A stretch of DNA of 64,000 nt from Pseudomonas svalbardensis (GCF_030053115.1 NZ_CP125619.1:6099001-6163000), one strand, 5' to 3'. Counted from the first letter of the stretch, positions 1 to 11,083 are shown. The notes: generated from the letters alone by a model not told the origin. Made by a program: numbers and translations.

Positions 1-1580
1 ACGACGGCAAAACCACGCCCCTGCTCACCGGCACGAGCGGCTTCGATGGCGGCGTTGAGCGCTAGCAGGTTGGTTTGATCGGCAATCGAGGTAATCACAC
101 CGACAATGCCGCCGATTTCCTGGGAGCGCTGACCCAAGGTATTGATCACCGTCGCCGTGCTGTTCAGCGCGCCAGCGATTTGCTCCAGGGACGTGGACGC
201 TTCGTCCATCGACGTACGACCGATCTGGGTTTGCTGTGCGTTTTCTTGAGCTAGACGCTGAGTGCTGCCCATGTTGTCGGCAATGTTCAGGGAGGTGGCG
301 CTGAACTCTTCCACGGCGCCGGCCATGCTAGTGATTTCGCCCGACTGCTGCTCCATCCCTTCATAGGCGCCGCCGGAAAGACCGGACAAGGCCTGGGCGC
401 GGCTGTTGACCTCTTGCGAAGCTTTGCGGATGTGCTCAACCATGGTCGACAAAGCTTGGCTCATCTGGTTGAAAGCGCGGGCCAGCTGACCGATCTCATC
501 GTTGCTCGACACGTTCAGCCGCACGCTCAAATCACCGGCCCCCAAGGCTTCAGCCTGACGCACCAGATCACCCAGCGGCGCGAGTTTGCTGCGCAGCAAC
601 CAGACCGCCGAACCCACAGCGATCAACATCGCCAACAGACTGCCAATCGCCAATTGAATACCAACACTCCAGGTCACGGCACGGATTTCAGCTTTCGGCA
701 TGCTCGCCACGACCGACCATGGGCCGCCTTCAAACGGTACGGCAATGCTGTAGAAATCTTCGGACTTGTCGCTCCAGAACTCGCCCTTGCCCGGCGTTTT
801 CGCCAAACCAACGATGGTCGGAGTCGCCTGATCCAGCGCTTGTACGCCCGCGATCGGCACCAGCCATTTGCTCTGCTCATCCAGCAGCGCCAGGGAACCG
901 GTCTGGCCGATACGGAAGCGCTTGAGGTTGGCAAACTGCGCATTCTGCGCGTCGGTGTAGTCGAATCCTACGAACAGAACAGCAATCACCTTACCGCCGC
1001 TGTCACGTACGGGGGTGTACTGAGTCATGTAGGAGCGGTCGAAGAGCAAGGCGCGACCGACATAGCTTTGCCCCGCCATCAAGCGCGCATAGGCCGGATG
1101 AGCATGATCCAGCAAGGTGCCGATGGCCCGGTTGCCGTCCTGTTTGCTCAGGGACGTGCTGACCCGAATGAAGTCATCGCCGCTGCGCACAAACACCGTC
1201 GCAACGCCGGCGGTCATTTGCTTGAACTCATCCACTTCCTTGAAATTGTTGTTCAGCACTTCGCTGCCCAGGTGCAGGCCCGGCGTCTGCGCGCCCGCTA
1301 CCGCCACCGGTTCATCCGGGTGCACGCTCAAACCGCCGCTGAAGCGCTTCTCGAACAGACCGCTCAGGCGCTGGGTGCTTTCACGCAACGTGCCGTGAAA
1401 GGTGCTCAACTGATCGGCCAGCAACCGGGCTTCACTGGCCAAATGCTCTTCGCGGGTGGCAAGGTTGGCGGTGTCCAGCGAGCGCAGGGCGAACACGGTA
1501 CTGCCGCTGATGACAATCGCCAGTATCACGGCAAGCGCAAGACCAAGCTGTGAGGCGATCCGGGCACGAGGTTGAGACAT
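1..1580 (-). CDS. Methyl-accepting chemotaxis protein, C-terminus cut by window edge
   Basis: Inner-membrane chemoreceptor that would signal to CheA/CheW. Reading the minus strand from ATG at 1580 gives about 526 residues. They comprise a first membrane helix near residues 10-31, a large periplasmic Cache-type sensor, a second helix near 302-325, a HAMP segment (P-region, then [16 protein letters not shown]) and the start of the signalling domain. The last visible residues include [20 protein letters not shown], the conserved hairpin-tip region. The remaining C-terminal part lies beyond the left edge. The ligand cannot be told from sequence alone. Confidence 0.93.
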   Translation of the reverse strand, partial: MSQPRARIASQLGLALAVILAIVISGSTVFALRSLDTANLATREEHLASEARLLADQLSTFHGTLRESTQRLSGLFEKRFSGGLSVHPDEPVAVAGAQTPGLHLGSEVLNNNFKEVDEFKQMTAGVATVFVRSGDDFIRVSTSLSKQDGNRAIGTLLDHAHPAYARLMAGQSYVGRALLFDRSYMTQYTPVRDSGGKVIAVLFVGFDYTDAQNAQFANLKRFRIGQTGSLALLDEQSKWLVPIAGVQALDQATPTIVGLAKTPGKGEFWSDKSEDFYSIAVPFEGGPWSVVASMPKAEIRAVTWSVGIQLAIGSLLAMLIAVGSAVWLLRSKLAPLGDLVRQAEALGAGDLSVRLNVSSNDEIGQLARAFNQMSQALSTMVEHIRKASQEVNSRAQALSGLSGGAYEGMEQQSGEITSMAGAVEEFSATSLNIADNMGSTQRLAQENAQQTQIGRTSMDEASTSLEQIAGALNSTATVINTLGQRSQEIGGIVGVITSIADQTNLLALNAAIEAARAGEQGRGFAV

Positions 1581-1762
1581 GACAGCTCCTGGCCGAGTGA
1601 CCGGATCATCCTGATCACGACGCACACTCAGCAAAATTTCTAATGGGAATTACGGCGAACCTGCACGAAGGTTCCACCTGCAGATTTTCGGCGGCAAACC
1701 TGAATACTTGAGTAATTAGCCGGGGTATGGCTCAAGGCCGCCATTGCGGCGGCTCTATCGAT

Positions 1763-2683
1763 TCAGCTCAAGTGCTGGACATCGGGCAATTCCATTGCTC
1801 GGACTTCGCCTTGCAGGAAGTCGCTGAGCCTGCGCAAACGTTCACCTCCGGGGCGTGTTTTCGGCCATACGAGGTAATAATTCTCACCGCTGGCGACGGC
1901 CGTCGGCCACGGCAAACTCAAGCGTCCCTGCGCCACATCCTCCGCGACCATCAACAGATCGCCCATGGACACGCCATAACCTCGGGCGGCGGCGATCATG
2001 CCCAGTTCCAGCGTGTCGAACACCTGCCCGCCCTTGAGCGACACCTGATCCGCCAGCCCCATGCGCTCCAGCCAACTGCGCCAGTCGCGACGATCCGGTG
2101 TCGGGTGCAGCAGTTCGGCATTGGCCAGCCGTGCAACATCCCACGGTTGATCCTGCAGAAGATTCGGCGCGCCGACTGGAATCAGCTCTTCCGGGAACAG
2201 GAAACTCGCCTCCCAGTCCGGCGGAAAATGCCCGTTGCTGAGGATGACGGCGCAGTCGAACGGTTCATGGTTGAAGTCCACCGAGTCGACGTCCATCCAG
2301 GCGCTGGTCAATTGCACCTCGTTGCCCGGTTGCAGGTGCCGAAAGCGGCTGAGCCGTGCCAGCAGCCAACGCATGGTCAGGGTCGACGGCGCTTTCATGC
2401 GCAGGATGTCATCTTCGGCGCGCAACGTATTGCAGGCCCGCTCCAGGGCGGTGAAGCCTTCGCGAATGCCGGGCAGGATCAAGCGCGCCGACTCGGTCAG
2501 TTGCAGATTGCGCCCGCTGCGGTGAAACAGCCGACAGGCAAAATGCTCTTCGAGCGTACGAATATGCCGACTGACCGCGCTTTGGGTGATCGATAATTCT
2601 TCGGCCGCACGGGTAAACGAGCTGTGCCGCGCCGCCGCTTCGAATGCGCGCAGGGCATACAAGGGAGGAAGACGACGGGACAT
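1763..2683 (-). CDS. LysR-family transcriptional regulator (GcvA-like)
   Basis: A 306-residue DNA-binding regulator. The N-terminal winged helix-turn-helix is at about residues 5-65 (FEAAARHSSFTRAAEELSIT followed by QSAVSRHIRTLEE). A LysR substrate-binding domain fills the rest. The PPLYALRAFEAAARH opening is typical of the GcvA/AmpR-like branch. It is divergent from the MATE exporter gene with about 150 bases between them, so it may control that gene and itself. This is inference from position only, and the inducer is unknown. Confidence 0.9.
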   Translation of the reverse strand: MSRRLPPLYALRAFEAAARHSSFTRAAEELSITQSAVSRHIRTLEEHFACRLFHRSGRNLQLTESARLILPGIREGFTALERACNTLRAEDDILRMKAPSTLTMRWLLARLSRFRHLQPGNEVQLTSAWMDVDSVDFNHEPFDCAVILSNGHFPPDWEASFLFPEELIPVGAPNLLQDQPWDVARLANAELLHPTPDRRDWRSWLERMGLADQVSLKGGQVFDTLELGMIAAARGYGVSMGDLLMVAEDVAQGRLSLPWPTAVASGENYYLVWPKTRPGGERLRRLSDFLQGEVRAMELPDVQHLS

Positions 2684-2836
2684 TCGGAAAGCTCCTATAG
2701 CGGGATTCGGTCACCCTAGCAGAAACTCTCCAGCATGAGTTTTAATCATGCAACCCATCCTTTTTATCCCTTTGTGCAAACCCCGTAGAGCGCCGAGAAT
2801 CGACGCTTTCCTGTCCCTCTTTAATTATCGAGCGTG

Positions 2837-4240
2837 ATGACCATGCAGCATCCAGCACGTACCGAACTCTGGGCCATCCTGCGGCTGGCGGGGCCGTTGA
2901 TTGCCTCGCAGTTGGCGCACATGCTGATGGTCCTCACCGACACCTTGATGATGGCGCGCCTGAGTCCAGAGGCGCTGGCCGGTGGCGGTCTGGGCGCAGC
3001 AACTTACTCGTTCGTGTCGATCTTCTGCATTGGCGTGATCGCCGCGGTCGGCACCCTGGTGGCCATCCGTCAGGGTGCCGGTGACATCGTCGGCGCCGCC
3101 AGGCTGACCCAGGCCGGGTTATGGCTGGCGTGGTTGATGGCGCTGGTAGCCGGGCTGCTGCTGTGGAACCTCAAACCGGTGTTGCTGCTGTTTGGCCAGA
3201 CCGAAACCAACGTCCACGCTGCCGGGCAGTTCCTGTTGATCCTGCCGTTCGCCCTGCCCGGCTACCTGAGCTTCATGGCCCTGCGCGGCTTCACCAGCGC
3301 CATCGGCCGGGCTACACCGGTGATGGTCATCAGCCTCGGCGGCACCGTGGCCAACTTCCTGCTCAATTACGCATTGATTACCGGCATGTTCGGTCTGCCG
3401 AAACTGGGGTTGATGGGCATCGGGCTGGTTACCGCAGTTGTCGCCAATTGCATGGCGCTGGCGCTGGCCTGGCACATCCGTCGGCATCCGGCCTACGACG
3501 CTTATCCCTTGCGTCAGGGACTGTCGCGACCTAACCGTCAGTATCTCAAGGAACTGTGGCGCCTGGGCCTGCCGATTGGTGGCACCTACGCGGTGGAAGT
3601 CGGACTGTTTGCGTTCGCCGCGCTGTGCATGGGCACTATGGGCAGTACGCAAATGGGCGCACACCAGATCGCCCTGCAAATCGTCTCGGTAGCGTTCATG
3701 GTTCCGGCGGGGATTTCCTATGCGATCACCATGCGCATCGGGCAGCACTACGGCGCAGGGCAGCTACTGAATGCACGGCTGGCCGGACGGGTCGGCATCG
3801 CTTTTGGCGCGGCAGCGATGCTTGCCTTCGCCATGGTCTTCTGGTTGCTGCCGAATCAGTTGATCGGTTTGTTCCTGGACCACAACGACCCGGCGTTTCG
3901 CGACGTCATCAACCTGGCCGTGAGCCTGTTGGCGGTCGCCGCGTGGTTCGAGCTGTTCGACGGCACGCAAACCATTGCCATGGGTTGCATTCGCGGACTC
4001 AAGGATGCCAAGACCACGTTCCTGGTAGGTTTGGGCTGCTATTGGCTGATTGGCGCGCCAGCCGCCTGGTGGATGGCCTTCCATTTGAATTGGGGGCCGA
4101 CAGGCGTCTGGTGGGGGTTGGCGCTGGGGCTGGCGTGCGCGGCGGTGAGCCTGACGTTGGCGTTTGAGTGGAAGATGAAGCGGATGATTCGGCGGGAGCT
4201 TTCGCCACAGCAGCGTTTCGAAGTCCCTCAGCCAGACTGA
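2837..4240 (+). CDS. norM: MATE-family multidrug efflux transporter (NorM type)
   Basis: An inner-membrane exporter of about 467 residues, the usual length for NorM-type cation/drug antiporters. About twelve hydrophobic segments are visible. The N-terminal stretch LAGPLIASQLAHMLMVLTDT is characteristic of MatE domains, and a second MatE repeat begins near residue 240 (RLGLPIGGTYAVEVGLFAF). A GTG lies directly upstream, but ATG at 2837 or 2843 is the likelier start. The Shine-Dalgarno sequence is weak. It is divergent from the LysR gene and is followed by a REPIN. Substrates are not predictable from sequence. Confidence 0.9.
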   Translation: MTMQHPARTELWAILRLAGPLIASQLAHMLMVLTDTLMMARLSPEALAGGGLGAATYSFVSIFCIGVIAAVGTLVAIRQGAGDIVGAARLTQAGLWLAWLMALVAGLLLWNLKPVLLLFGQTETNVHAAGQFLLILPFALPGYLSFMALRGFTSAIGRATPVMVISLGGTVANFLLNYALITGMFGLPKLGLMGIGLVTAVVANCMALALAWHIRRHPAYDAYPLRQGLSRPNRQYLKELWRLGLPIGGTYAVEVGLFAFAALCMGTMGSTQMGAHQIALQIVSVAFMVPAGISYAITMRIGQHYGAGQLLNARLAGRVGIAFGAAAMLAFAMVFWLLPNQLIGLFLDHNDPAFRDVINLAVSLLAVAAWFELFDGTQTIAMGCIRGLKDAKTTFLVGLGCYWLIGAPAAWWMAFHLNWGPTGVWWGLALGLACAAVSLTLAFEWKMKRMIRRELSPQQRFEVPQPD

Positions 4241-4248
4241 GATCCCCT

Positions 4249-4336
4249 GTGGGAGCGAGCCTGCTCACGAAAAGGCCGTGTCAGTTAACATTGATGTCGA
4301 CTGATACACCGCTTTCGCGAGCAGGCTCGCTCCCAC
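4249..4336. repeat. REPIN (paired inverted REP sequences), 88 bp
   Basis: Begins GTGGGAGCGAGCCTGCTC and ends GAGCAGGCTCGCTCCCAC. The two halves form a long imperfect hairpin between the convergent ends of the MATE and GGDEF/EAL genes. It has the same length and end sequences as the copies at 8962, 26693, 31803 and 50083. Confidence 0.92.
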
Positions 4337-4350
4337 ATTTTTTTCCGTGT

Positions 4351-6024
4351 TTAAACCACGATTTCCAGCGCCCACTGCTGACTGCTTCCAAAGGTCAAGT
4401 ATTCAACCAGCTCCCCCAGCGGCAATGGCTTGCTGATCAAATATCCCTGCACCTGATCGCAACCAAACCCGCGCAACAGATCCAGTTGCTCCGGCGTTTC
4501 TACGCCTTCGGCGACCACTTCAAGATTGAGGTTGTGCGCCAGATTGATCATCGCGTGGACCAGTTTGCGATTCTCTTCGCGCTGTTCCATGCCGCCGACA
4601 AAGCTCTTGTCGATCTTCAATAAGGCAATCGGCAGGCTGTTGAGGTGCACGAACGACGAGAAACCGGTGCCGAAGTCGTCGAGGGAGAAGCGCACACCCA
4701 GACGCCCCAGGGCATCCATGGTCTGTTTGACCAGATCGCTGCGGCGCATCACCGCGGTTTCAGTCAGTTCGAATTCCAGCCATTGCGCCTCGACACCACG
4801 CTCGGCAATCAACCGACTCAACGTAGAGAGTAACTGGCTGTCCTGAAACTGCCGGAACGACAGGTTGATCGCCATGTGCAACGCCGGCAAACCCCGTTCG
4901 CGCAACGCTTGCATGTCGCGCAAGGCCCGGGAAATCACCCAGTAACCCAGCGGCACGATCAAACCGCTCTGCTCGGCCAGCGGCACGAATTCGCTGGGTG
5001 GCAGCAAGCCGCGCTCGCCATGACGCCAGCGCACCAAGGCTTCGAGGCCGACGATCTGACCGTCCTCGAGGTTCAGGCGTGGCTGGTAATGCAGTTCCAG
5101 TTCATCCCGGCGCAACGCCCGGCGCAGCTCGCTTTCGAGGTCGGCCATGCTGCGGGCATTGCGATTGATGCGTTCGTTGAAGATGTGAAAGGTACAGCCC
5201 TGAGTGCTTTTGGCTTGTTGCATGGCGATGTGCGCGTGCCACATCAGCGGGTCGGCGCCGGCCTGGGCCCGGGCGTGGGCAATACCGAGGCTGGAACCGA
5301 TCAACAGGCTTTCGCCGTCGACCCAGTAAGGCTCGGCCAGCGCTTCGGTAATGCGCTCGGCCATCCATTCGGCGCGCTGAGGCGCGCGGCGGGTGTCGAT
5401 CAGCAGGGCGAACTCATCACTGCCCAGTCGAGCCAGTTGATCGCCGGCCTCAAGCTGGCTTTTCAGCCGCGCGACCACTTGCAGGATCAACCGGTCACCG
5501 GCCTGGTGGCCGAGGGCATCGTTGGCGTGACGGAAGTTATCGAGATCGAGGTGACCGAGGGCCAGGCCGCGGCCGTCGTTTTCCGCCAGGCGTGCCGCCA
5601 GCAAGGTCTGGAAACCCTGGCGATTGGCGATGCCGGTGAGCGGGTCTTGCTCAGCCAGGCGCTGCAGGGTGTTTTCCAGCACACCACGCTCGCGCACATG
5701 CCGCAAGCACCGGCGCAACATGCCGGGATCAAGGTGATCGCGTACCAGCCAGTCGCTCACCCCATCGGGCGGCGCCAGTGGTTCGTGCTCGAGCAGCAAT
5801 ACCGTCGGCAGGCTGCAACGGCCAGGTAGAGGTTGAAGCGCTGGAATCGTCAACAACACCGCGCTGCGGTTGTCATCGAACAGACTGCTGACCGACTCCC
5901 AGCTCGGCGCGCTGATCAGCACGGTCGAGCTCCCCATTGGAGCCAGACACTCGCGCAACAACGCTGCCCACGCTGGCTCTTCGGCCAGTAGCAGCAAACG
6001 CAAGGGTTCGACAGGCGTAGACAA
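4351..6024 (-). CDS. Pseudoreceiver-GGDEF-EAL protein, probable c-di-GMP phosphodiesterase
   Basis: A 557-residue cytosolic protein. Residues about 8-115 resemble a response-regulator receiver, but the phosphoacceptor strand reads LLTIPAL with no aspartate, so it should not be phosphorylated in the usual way. A GGDEF domain follows (about 125-285), with the signature altered to GSDEF, suggesting lost cyclase activity. The EAL domain (about 300-550) keeps the expected catalytic motifs: LEALVRW, ELTET, DDFGTGFSS, KIDKSF, AEGVET and QGYLISKP. The likely role is c-di-GMP hydrolysis with the GGDEF as a GTP-binding regulatory part. It is divergent from rep. Confidence 0.9.
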   Translation of the reverse strand: MSTPVEPLRLLLLAEEPAWAALLRECLAPMGSSTVLISAPSWESVSSLFDDNRSAVLLTIPALQPLPGRCSLPTVLLLEHEPLAPPDGVSDWLVRDHLDPGMLRRCLRHVRERGVLENTLQRLAEQDPLTGIANRQGFQTLLAARLAENDGRGLALGHLDLDNFRHANDALGHQAGDRLILQVVARLKSQLEAGDQLARLGSDEFALLIDTRRAPQRAEWMAERITEALAEPYWVDGESLLIGSSLGIAHARAQAGADPLMWHAHIAMQQAKSTQGCTFHIFNERINRNARSMADLESELRRALRRDELELHYQPRLNLEDGQIVGLEALVRWRHGERGLLPPSEFVPLAEQSGLIVPLGYWVISRALRDMQALRERGLPALHMAINLSFRQFQDSQLLSTLSRLIAERGVEAQWLEFELTETAVMRRSDLVKQTMDALGRLGVRFSLDDFGTGFSSFVHLNSLPIALLKIDKSFVGGMEQREENRKLVHAMINLAHNLNLEVVAEGVETPEQLDLLRGFGCDQVQGYLISKPLPLGELVEYLTFGSSQQWALEIVV

Positions 6025-6287
6025 GCTAGCTCCCTAGACTCTGCAAAGATGGAGGCGGCGGGCATTATGCAGCGCCGGTAACCAATGACCAAATGACCTC
6101 GGTTATCAAACGCGGCTTTGTATCCGGAATTACGAACATTAGACGCAAACTCACCGCGCATCCTGCGTGAAAGTATCAAAACCGGCAAATATAGATAGCG
6201 TGCTGCGTCACAAGTCGGAGAGAGCAGCACAATTCGCTGAGCCTGTTAAAATGCCGGCCCATTTCGCAAACGACTCCCTGATTTCGT

Positions 6288-8297
6288 ATGTCCCGACTCA
6301 ATCCCCGGCAGCAAGAAGCCGTGAGCTACGTCGGCGGCCCTCTTTTGGTGCTCGCCGGCGCAGGCTCCGGCAAGACCAGCGTGATCACGCGCAAGATCGC
6401 CCACTTGATCCAGAATTGCGGCATCCGCGCCCAGTACATCGTCGCCATGACCTTTACCAACAAGGCCGCGCGGGAGATGAAGGAACGGGTTGGCACCTTG
6501 CTCAAGGGCGGCGAAGGCCGCGGCCTGACGGTCTGCACCTTCCACAATCTGGGCCTGAACATCATCCGCAAGGAACACGTGCGGCTGGGCTACAAGCCAG
6601 GTTTCTCGATCTTCGACGAGACCGACGTCAAAGCCTTGATGACCGACATCATGCAGAAGGAATACTCGGGCGACGACGGCGTCGACGAGATCAAGAACAT
6701 GATCGGCTCGTGGAAGAACGACCTGATCCTGCCGCCCGAAGCCCTGGAAAACGCACGCAACCCCAAGGAACAGACTGCCGCCATCGTCTACACCCACTAT
6801 CAGCGCACGCTCAAGGCGTTCAACGCGGTGGACTTCGACGACCTGATCCTGCAGCCGGTGAAGCTGTTCCAGGAACACCCCGACATCCTCGAAAAATGGC
6901 AGAACAAAGTCCGCTACCTGCTGGTGGACGAATATCAGGACACCAACGCCAGCCAGTATTTGCTGGTGAAGCTGCTCATCGGCATACGCAACCAGTTCAC
7001 CGTGGTGGGCGATGACGACCAGTCGATTTATGCCTGGCGCGGAGCCCGTCCTGAAAACCTGATGCTGCTCAAGGACGATTACCCGTCCCTGAAAGTGGTA
7101 ATGCTGGAGCAAAACTATCGCTCCACCAGCCGAATTCTGCGTTGCGCCAACGTGCTGATCTCGAACAACCCGCACGAATTCGAAAAGCAGCTGTGGAGCG
7201 AGATGGGCCACGGCGACGAGATCCGCGTGATCCGTTGCCGCAACGAAGACGCCGAAGCCGAGCGCGTGGCCGTGGAACTGCTGACCCTGCACTTGCGCAC
7301 GGATCGGCCATACAGCGATTTCGCGATTCTGTACCGCGGTAACTACCAGGCCAAGCTGATCGAGTTGAAGCTGCAACACCACCAGATTCCGTATCGACTT
7401 TCCGGCGGCAACAGCTTTTTCGGACGTCAGGAAGTGAAAGATCTGATGGCCTACTTCCGCCTGATCGTAAACCCGGACGACGACAACGCCTTCCTGCGGG
7501 TGATCAACGTCCCACGCCGGGAGATCGGTTCGACCACGCTGGAAAAGCTCGGCAACTACGCCACCGAACGCAAAATCTCGATGTACGCCGCCACCGACGA
7601 AATCGGTCTGGGCGAACATCTGGATACGCGCTTCACCGATCGACTGTCGCGCTTCAAGCGCTTCATGGACAAGGTCCGCGAGCAATGCGCCGGCGAAGAC
7701 CCGATCTCGGCGCTGCGTAGCATGGTCATGGACATCGACTACGAGAACTGGCTGCGCACCAACAGCTCCAGCGACAAGGCCGCCGACTACCGCATGGGTA
7801 ACGTCTGGTTCCTGATCGAGGCGTTGAAGAACACCCTCGAAAAAGACGAAGAAGGCGAGATGACCGTCGAAGACGCCATCGGCAAACTCGTCCTGCGCGA
7901 CATGCTGGAACGTCAGCAGGAAGAGGAAGACGGCGCCGAGGGTGTGCAGATGATGACCCTGCACGCCTCCAAGGGGCTGGAATTCCCCTACGTGTTCATC
8001 ATGGGCATGGAAGAGGAAATCCTCCCGCACCGTTCCAGCATCGAAGCCGACACCATCGAAGAAGAACGTCGGCTGGCCTACGTCGGAATTACCCGAGCGC
8101 GTCAGACGCTGGCCTTCACCTTCGCCGCCAAGCGTAAGCAATACGGCGAGATCATCGATTGCGCGCCGAGCCGCTTTCTTGATGAACTGCCGCCGGACGA
8201 CCTGGCTTGGGAAGGCAACGACGACACGCCCGTTGAAGTCAAAGCTGTTCGCGGTAATACCGCATTGGCGGATATACGCGCGATGTTAAAGCGCTAG
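6288..8297 (+). CDS. rep: ATP-dependent DNA helicase Rep
   Basis: A 669-residue superfamily 1A 3'-5' helicase that assists fork progression through protein barriers. The sequence shows the Walker A motif AGAGSGKTSVITRKIAHL near residue 25, the FTNKAAREMKER motif, the DEYQDTNASQYLL Walker B-type motif, VVGDDDQSIYAWRGA, and the C-terminal TLHASKGLEFPYVF and EERRLAYVGITRA motifs. Length matches bacterial Rep. It is followed 72 bases later by xpt on the same strand, the order also found around P. aeruginosa PA5296-PA5298. Confidence 0.97.
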   Translation: MSRLNPRQQEAVSYVGGPLLVLAGAGSGKTSVITRKIAHLIQNCGIRAQYIVAMTFTNKAAREMKERVGTLLKGGEGRGLTVCTFHNLGLNIIRKEHVRLGYKPGFSIFDETDVKALMTDIMQKEYSGDDGVDEIKNMIGSWKNDLILPPEALENARNPKEQTAAIVYTHYQRTLKAFNAVDFDDLILQPVKLFQEHPDILEKWQNKVRYLLVDEYQDTNASQYLLVKLLIGIRNQFTVVGDDDQSIYAWRGARPENLMLLKDDYPSLKVVMLEQNYRSTSRILRCANVLISNNPHEFEKQLWSEMGHGDEIRVIRCRNEDAEAERVAVELLTLHLRTDRPYSDFAILYRGNYQAKLIELKLQHHQIPYRLSGGNSFFGRQEVKDLMAYFRLIVNPDDDNAFLRVINVPRREIGSTTLEKLGNYATERKISMYAATDEIGLGEHLDTRFTDRLSRFKRFMDKVREQCAGEDPISALRSMVMDIDYENWLRTNSSSDKAADYRMGNVWFLIEALKNTLEKDEEGEMTVEDAIGKLVLRDMLERQQEEEDGAEGVQMMTLHASKGLEFPYVFIMGMEEEILPHRSSIEADTIEEERRLAYVGITRARQTLAFTFAAKRKQYGEIIDCAPSRFLDELPPDDLAWEGNDDTPVEVKAVRGNTALADIRAMLKR

Positions 8298-8942
<645 letters not shown>

Positions 8943-8961
8943 CGCCACACTGCACATCCCT

Positions 8962-9049
8962 GTGGGAGCGAGCCTGCTCGCGATGAGGCCATAACATTCA
9001 ACATCATTGTTGGCTGTTACACCGCCATCGCGAGCAGGCTCGCTCCCAC
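8962..9049. repeat. REPIN, 88 bp
   Basis: Same end sequences and length as the copy at 4249. It lies between the convergent 3' ends of xpt and the acetyl-CoA hydrolase/transferase gene. The centre (ATAACATTCAACATCATTGT) resembles the centres of the copies at 26693 and 50083. Confidence 0.93.
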
Positions 9050-9068
9050 AGTTGATTTCGGCTGGCTG

Positions 9069-10991
9069 TTACTGTGCGGTGGCCTTCAGGCCGGTGAGCA
9101 ATAGCCGCTGAAACAAATCCTCTTTCAGCCCTTCCGGTTTCGTCAGCTGCATCCGTTCCAGATGTTCGGGAAACGATGATGGTTCTGGTGCATCAAGCGC
9201 TGCCTTGCCCAGTTCCAGAATCTCCGTGAGCTTGAACTTGCTCTTCAACCAGTTCAGCGCCCGCAATAGATCTTTCTCCTCAGCGGTGAAATCACACCCC
9301 AACGGATACTCCGGAAACAACTGCGGATGCCGCGCCTGAATGGCCTGCAAGCGCTGCGGACTGTTGTCGGAAAACCGTGGATCAATACGGAAATTCTTCG
9401 GCAACTTGCCAACGGCCTGAGCCTGCTCGATCAACCCCGGCTGGAAACGTGAGTCACTGATGTTCAGCAACGCCTCGATCACCGCCGCATCGGTCTTGCC
9501 CCGCAGATCGGCGATACCGTACTCGGTGACCGCGATGTCTCGCAGGTGTCGCGGGATCGTGCAATGGCCGTACTCCCACACGATGTTCGAACTGACCTCA
9601 CCGCCCGACTCGCGCCAGCTGCGCAGGAGCAGCACCGAACGCGCGCCTTCCAGCGCATGACCCTGGGCGACGAAGTTGTATTGCCCACCGACACCGCTGA
9701 GTACTCGCCCGTCTTCGAGCTGATCGGCCACGCCTGCACCCAGCAAGGTCATGGTGAACACAGTGTTGATGAAGCGTGCATCGAGGCGCTGCAAGCGTTT
9801 GAGTTCTTCCTGACCGTAGAGCTCGTTGATGTAGCTGATGCGGGTCATATTGAATTCGAGCCGCTTGCTTTGCGGCAACTCGCGCAGGCGCTCATAGAAA
9901 CTGCGCGGCCCAAGGAAGAAACCGCCATGCACCGAGATGCCGTCAGTCTGCGCGGCTTCGTCCAGCGTGCCGGCATTCGCTTGTTGCTGGGTCGGCACAT
10001 CGGGGTAGACCTTGCGCCGCACAATCCCGGCGTCGGCCAGCACCAGCAAACCGTTGACGAGCATTTCGCTGCAACCGTACAAACCCTTGGCGAACGGTTC
10101 GACGCCACCTTCGCGGTCGATCAACTGCGCCCACTGACTCAGATTCACCTCCGCCAGCAACGCCTTGTAACCGTCATTGTCGGCCTGCCGTGCCAGCAGC
10201 GCAGCGGTCAGGGCATCACCCATGGCGCCGATGCCGATCTGCAAGGTGCCGCCGTCGCGCACCAGCGTGCTGGCGTGCAGCCCGATGAAGTGATCCTGAA
10301 AACCCACCGGCATGTTCGGCGTGGAGAACAGCGTGGTGCTGTCCTTCTCGTCGATCAGCAGGTCGAAAACGTCCATGCCGACTTCCGCGTCCCCCGGCAT
10401 GTACGGCAAATCGTTGTGCACTTGGCCCACCAGTAGGATCGTCTCTCCCGCCGTCCTACGCTTGGCGATCATCGGGAACAGGTCGAGGGTGATGTCCGGG
10501 TTGCAGCTCAGGCTCAGGCGGTCGGGATGCTCGCTGTGGCTCGCCACCAATTGCGCCACCAGGTTCAATCCGGCGGCGTTGATGTCTCGAGCGGCGTGGC
10601 TGTAATTGCTGCTGACGTAATCCTGCTGGGCCTGTGCGCTGTGAAGCAGGCTGCCGGGCTGCATGAAGAATTGCTGAACATGGATGTTGGTGGGCAGGCT
10701 GTCGCGATGCAGGTCGGCCAGGAAATCCAGTTCCGGATAATCGCCGAAAACCCGCTCGATGAAGGGTTCAAGGAAGCGCTTTTGCAAGCCGTCGCCCAAG
10801 GAAGGGCGGCCCAGGCACAGCGCGGTGTAGATCGTCAGCTGCCGCTCGGGCAACTGCGCGATGCGTTGAAACAGCGCGTTGACAAAGTGGTTGGGTTTGC
10901 CCAGACCGAGGGGCAGGCCCATGTGGATATGCGCCGGCAACCGTGCCAAGACGTCATCGACCGCTTGCTCGATAGAACACAGCTGTACCAT
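9069..10991 (-). CDS. Acetyl-CoA hydrolase/CoA-transferase family protein, long form
   Basis: A 640-residue protein of the acetyl-CoA hydrolase/4-hydroxybutyrate CoA-transferase family. The CoA-transferase N-terminal half carries HIHMGLPLGLGKPNHFVNAL. The later part carries GVGGQYNFVAQGHALEGARS and TEYGIADLRGKTDAAVIEAL, typical of the C-terminal catalytic domain. Common family members are about 500 residues. Here a tail of roughly 100 residues follows the ADLRGK region, ending in a charged helical segment. GGGAGG five bases before the ATG supports the start. Whether it hydrolyses acyl-CoA or transfers CoA cannot be decided here. Confidence 0.88.
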   Translation of the reverse strand: MVQLCSIEQAVDDVLARLPAHIHMGLPLGLGKPNHFVNALFQRIAQLPERQLTIYTALCLGRPSLGDGLQKRFLEPFIERVFGDYPELDFLADLHRDSLPTNIHVQQFFMQPGSLLHSAQAQQDYVSSNYSHAARDINAAGLNLVAQLVASHSEHPDRLSLSCNPDITLDLFPMIAKRRTAGETILLVGQVHNDLPYMPGDAEVGMDVFDLLIDEKDSTTLFSTPNMPVGFQDHFIGLHASTLVRDGGTLQIGIGAMGDALTAALLARQADNDGYKALLAEVNLSQWAQLIDREGGVEPFAKGLYGCSEMLVNGLLVLADAGIVRRKVYPDVPTQQQANAGTLDEAAQTDGISVHGGFFLGPRSFYERLRELPQSKRLEFNMTRISYINELYGQEELKRLQRLDARFINTVFTMTLLGAGVADQLEDGRVLSGVGGQYNFVAQGHALEGARSVLLLRSWRESGGEVSSNIVWEYGHCTIPRHLRDIAVTEYGIADLRGKTDAAVIEALLNISDSRFQPGLIEQAQAVGKLPKNFRIDPRFSDNSPQRLQAIQARHPQLFPEYPLGCDFTAEEKDLLRALNWLKSKFKLTEILELGKAALDAPEPSSFPEHLERMQLTKPEGLKEDLFQRLLLTGLKATAQ

Positions 10992-11083
10992 CTGATCCTC
11001 CCTTACATTCCGTGAATTGGGGTTGGAACGAGCTTGCCGGGTCTTTGCTGCAATGAACAGTCTCAGGCGTAAATCGCAGGCAC

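Noticed and set aside
6246..8141. Long open frame (631 codons) antisense to rep
   Set aside because: It lies entirely over the strongly supported rep gene, has low-complexity Gly/Val/His-rich translation and no family motifs. This is a usual by-product of high-GC codon use.
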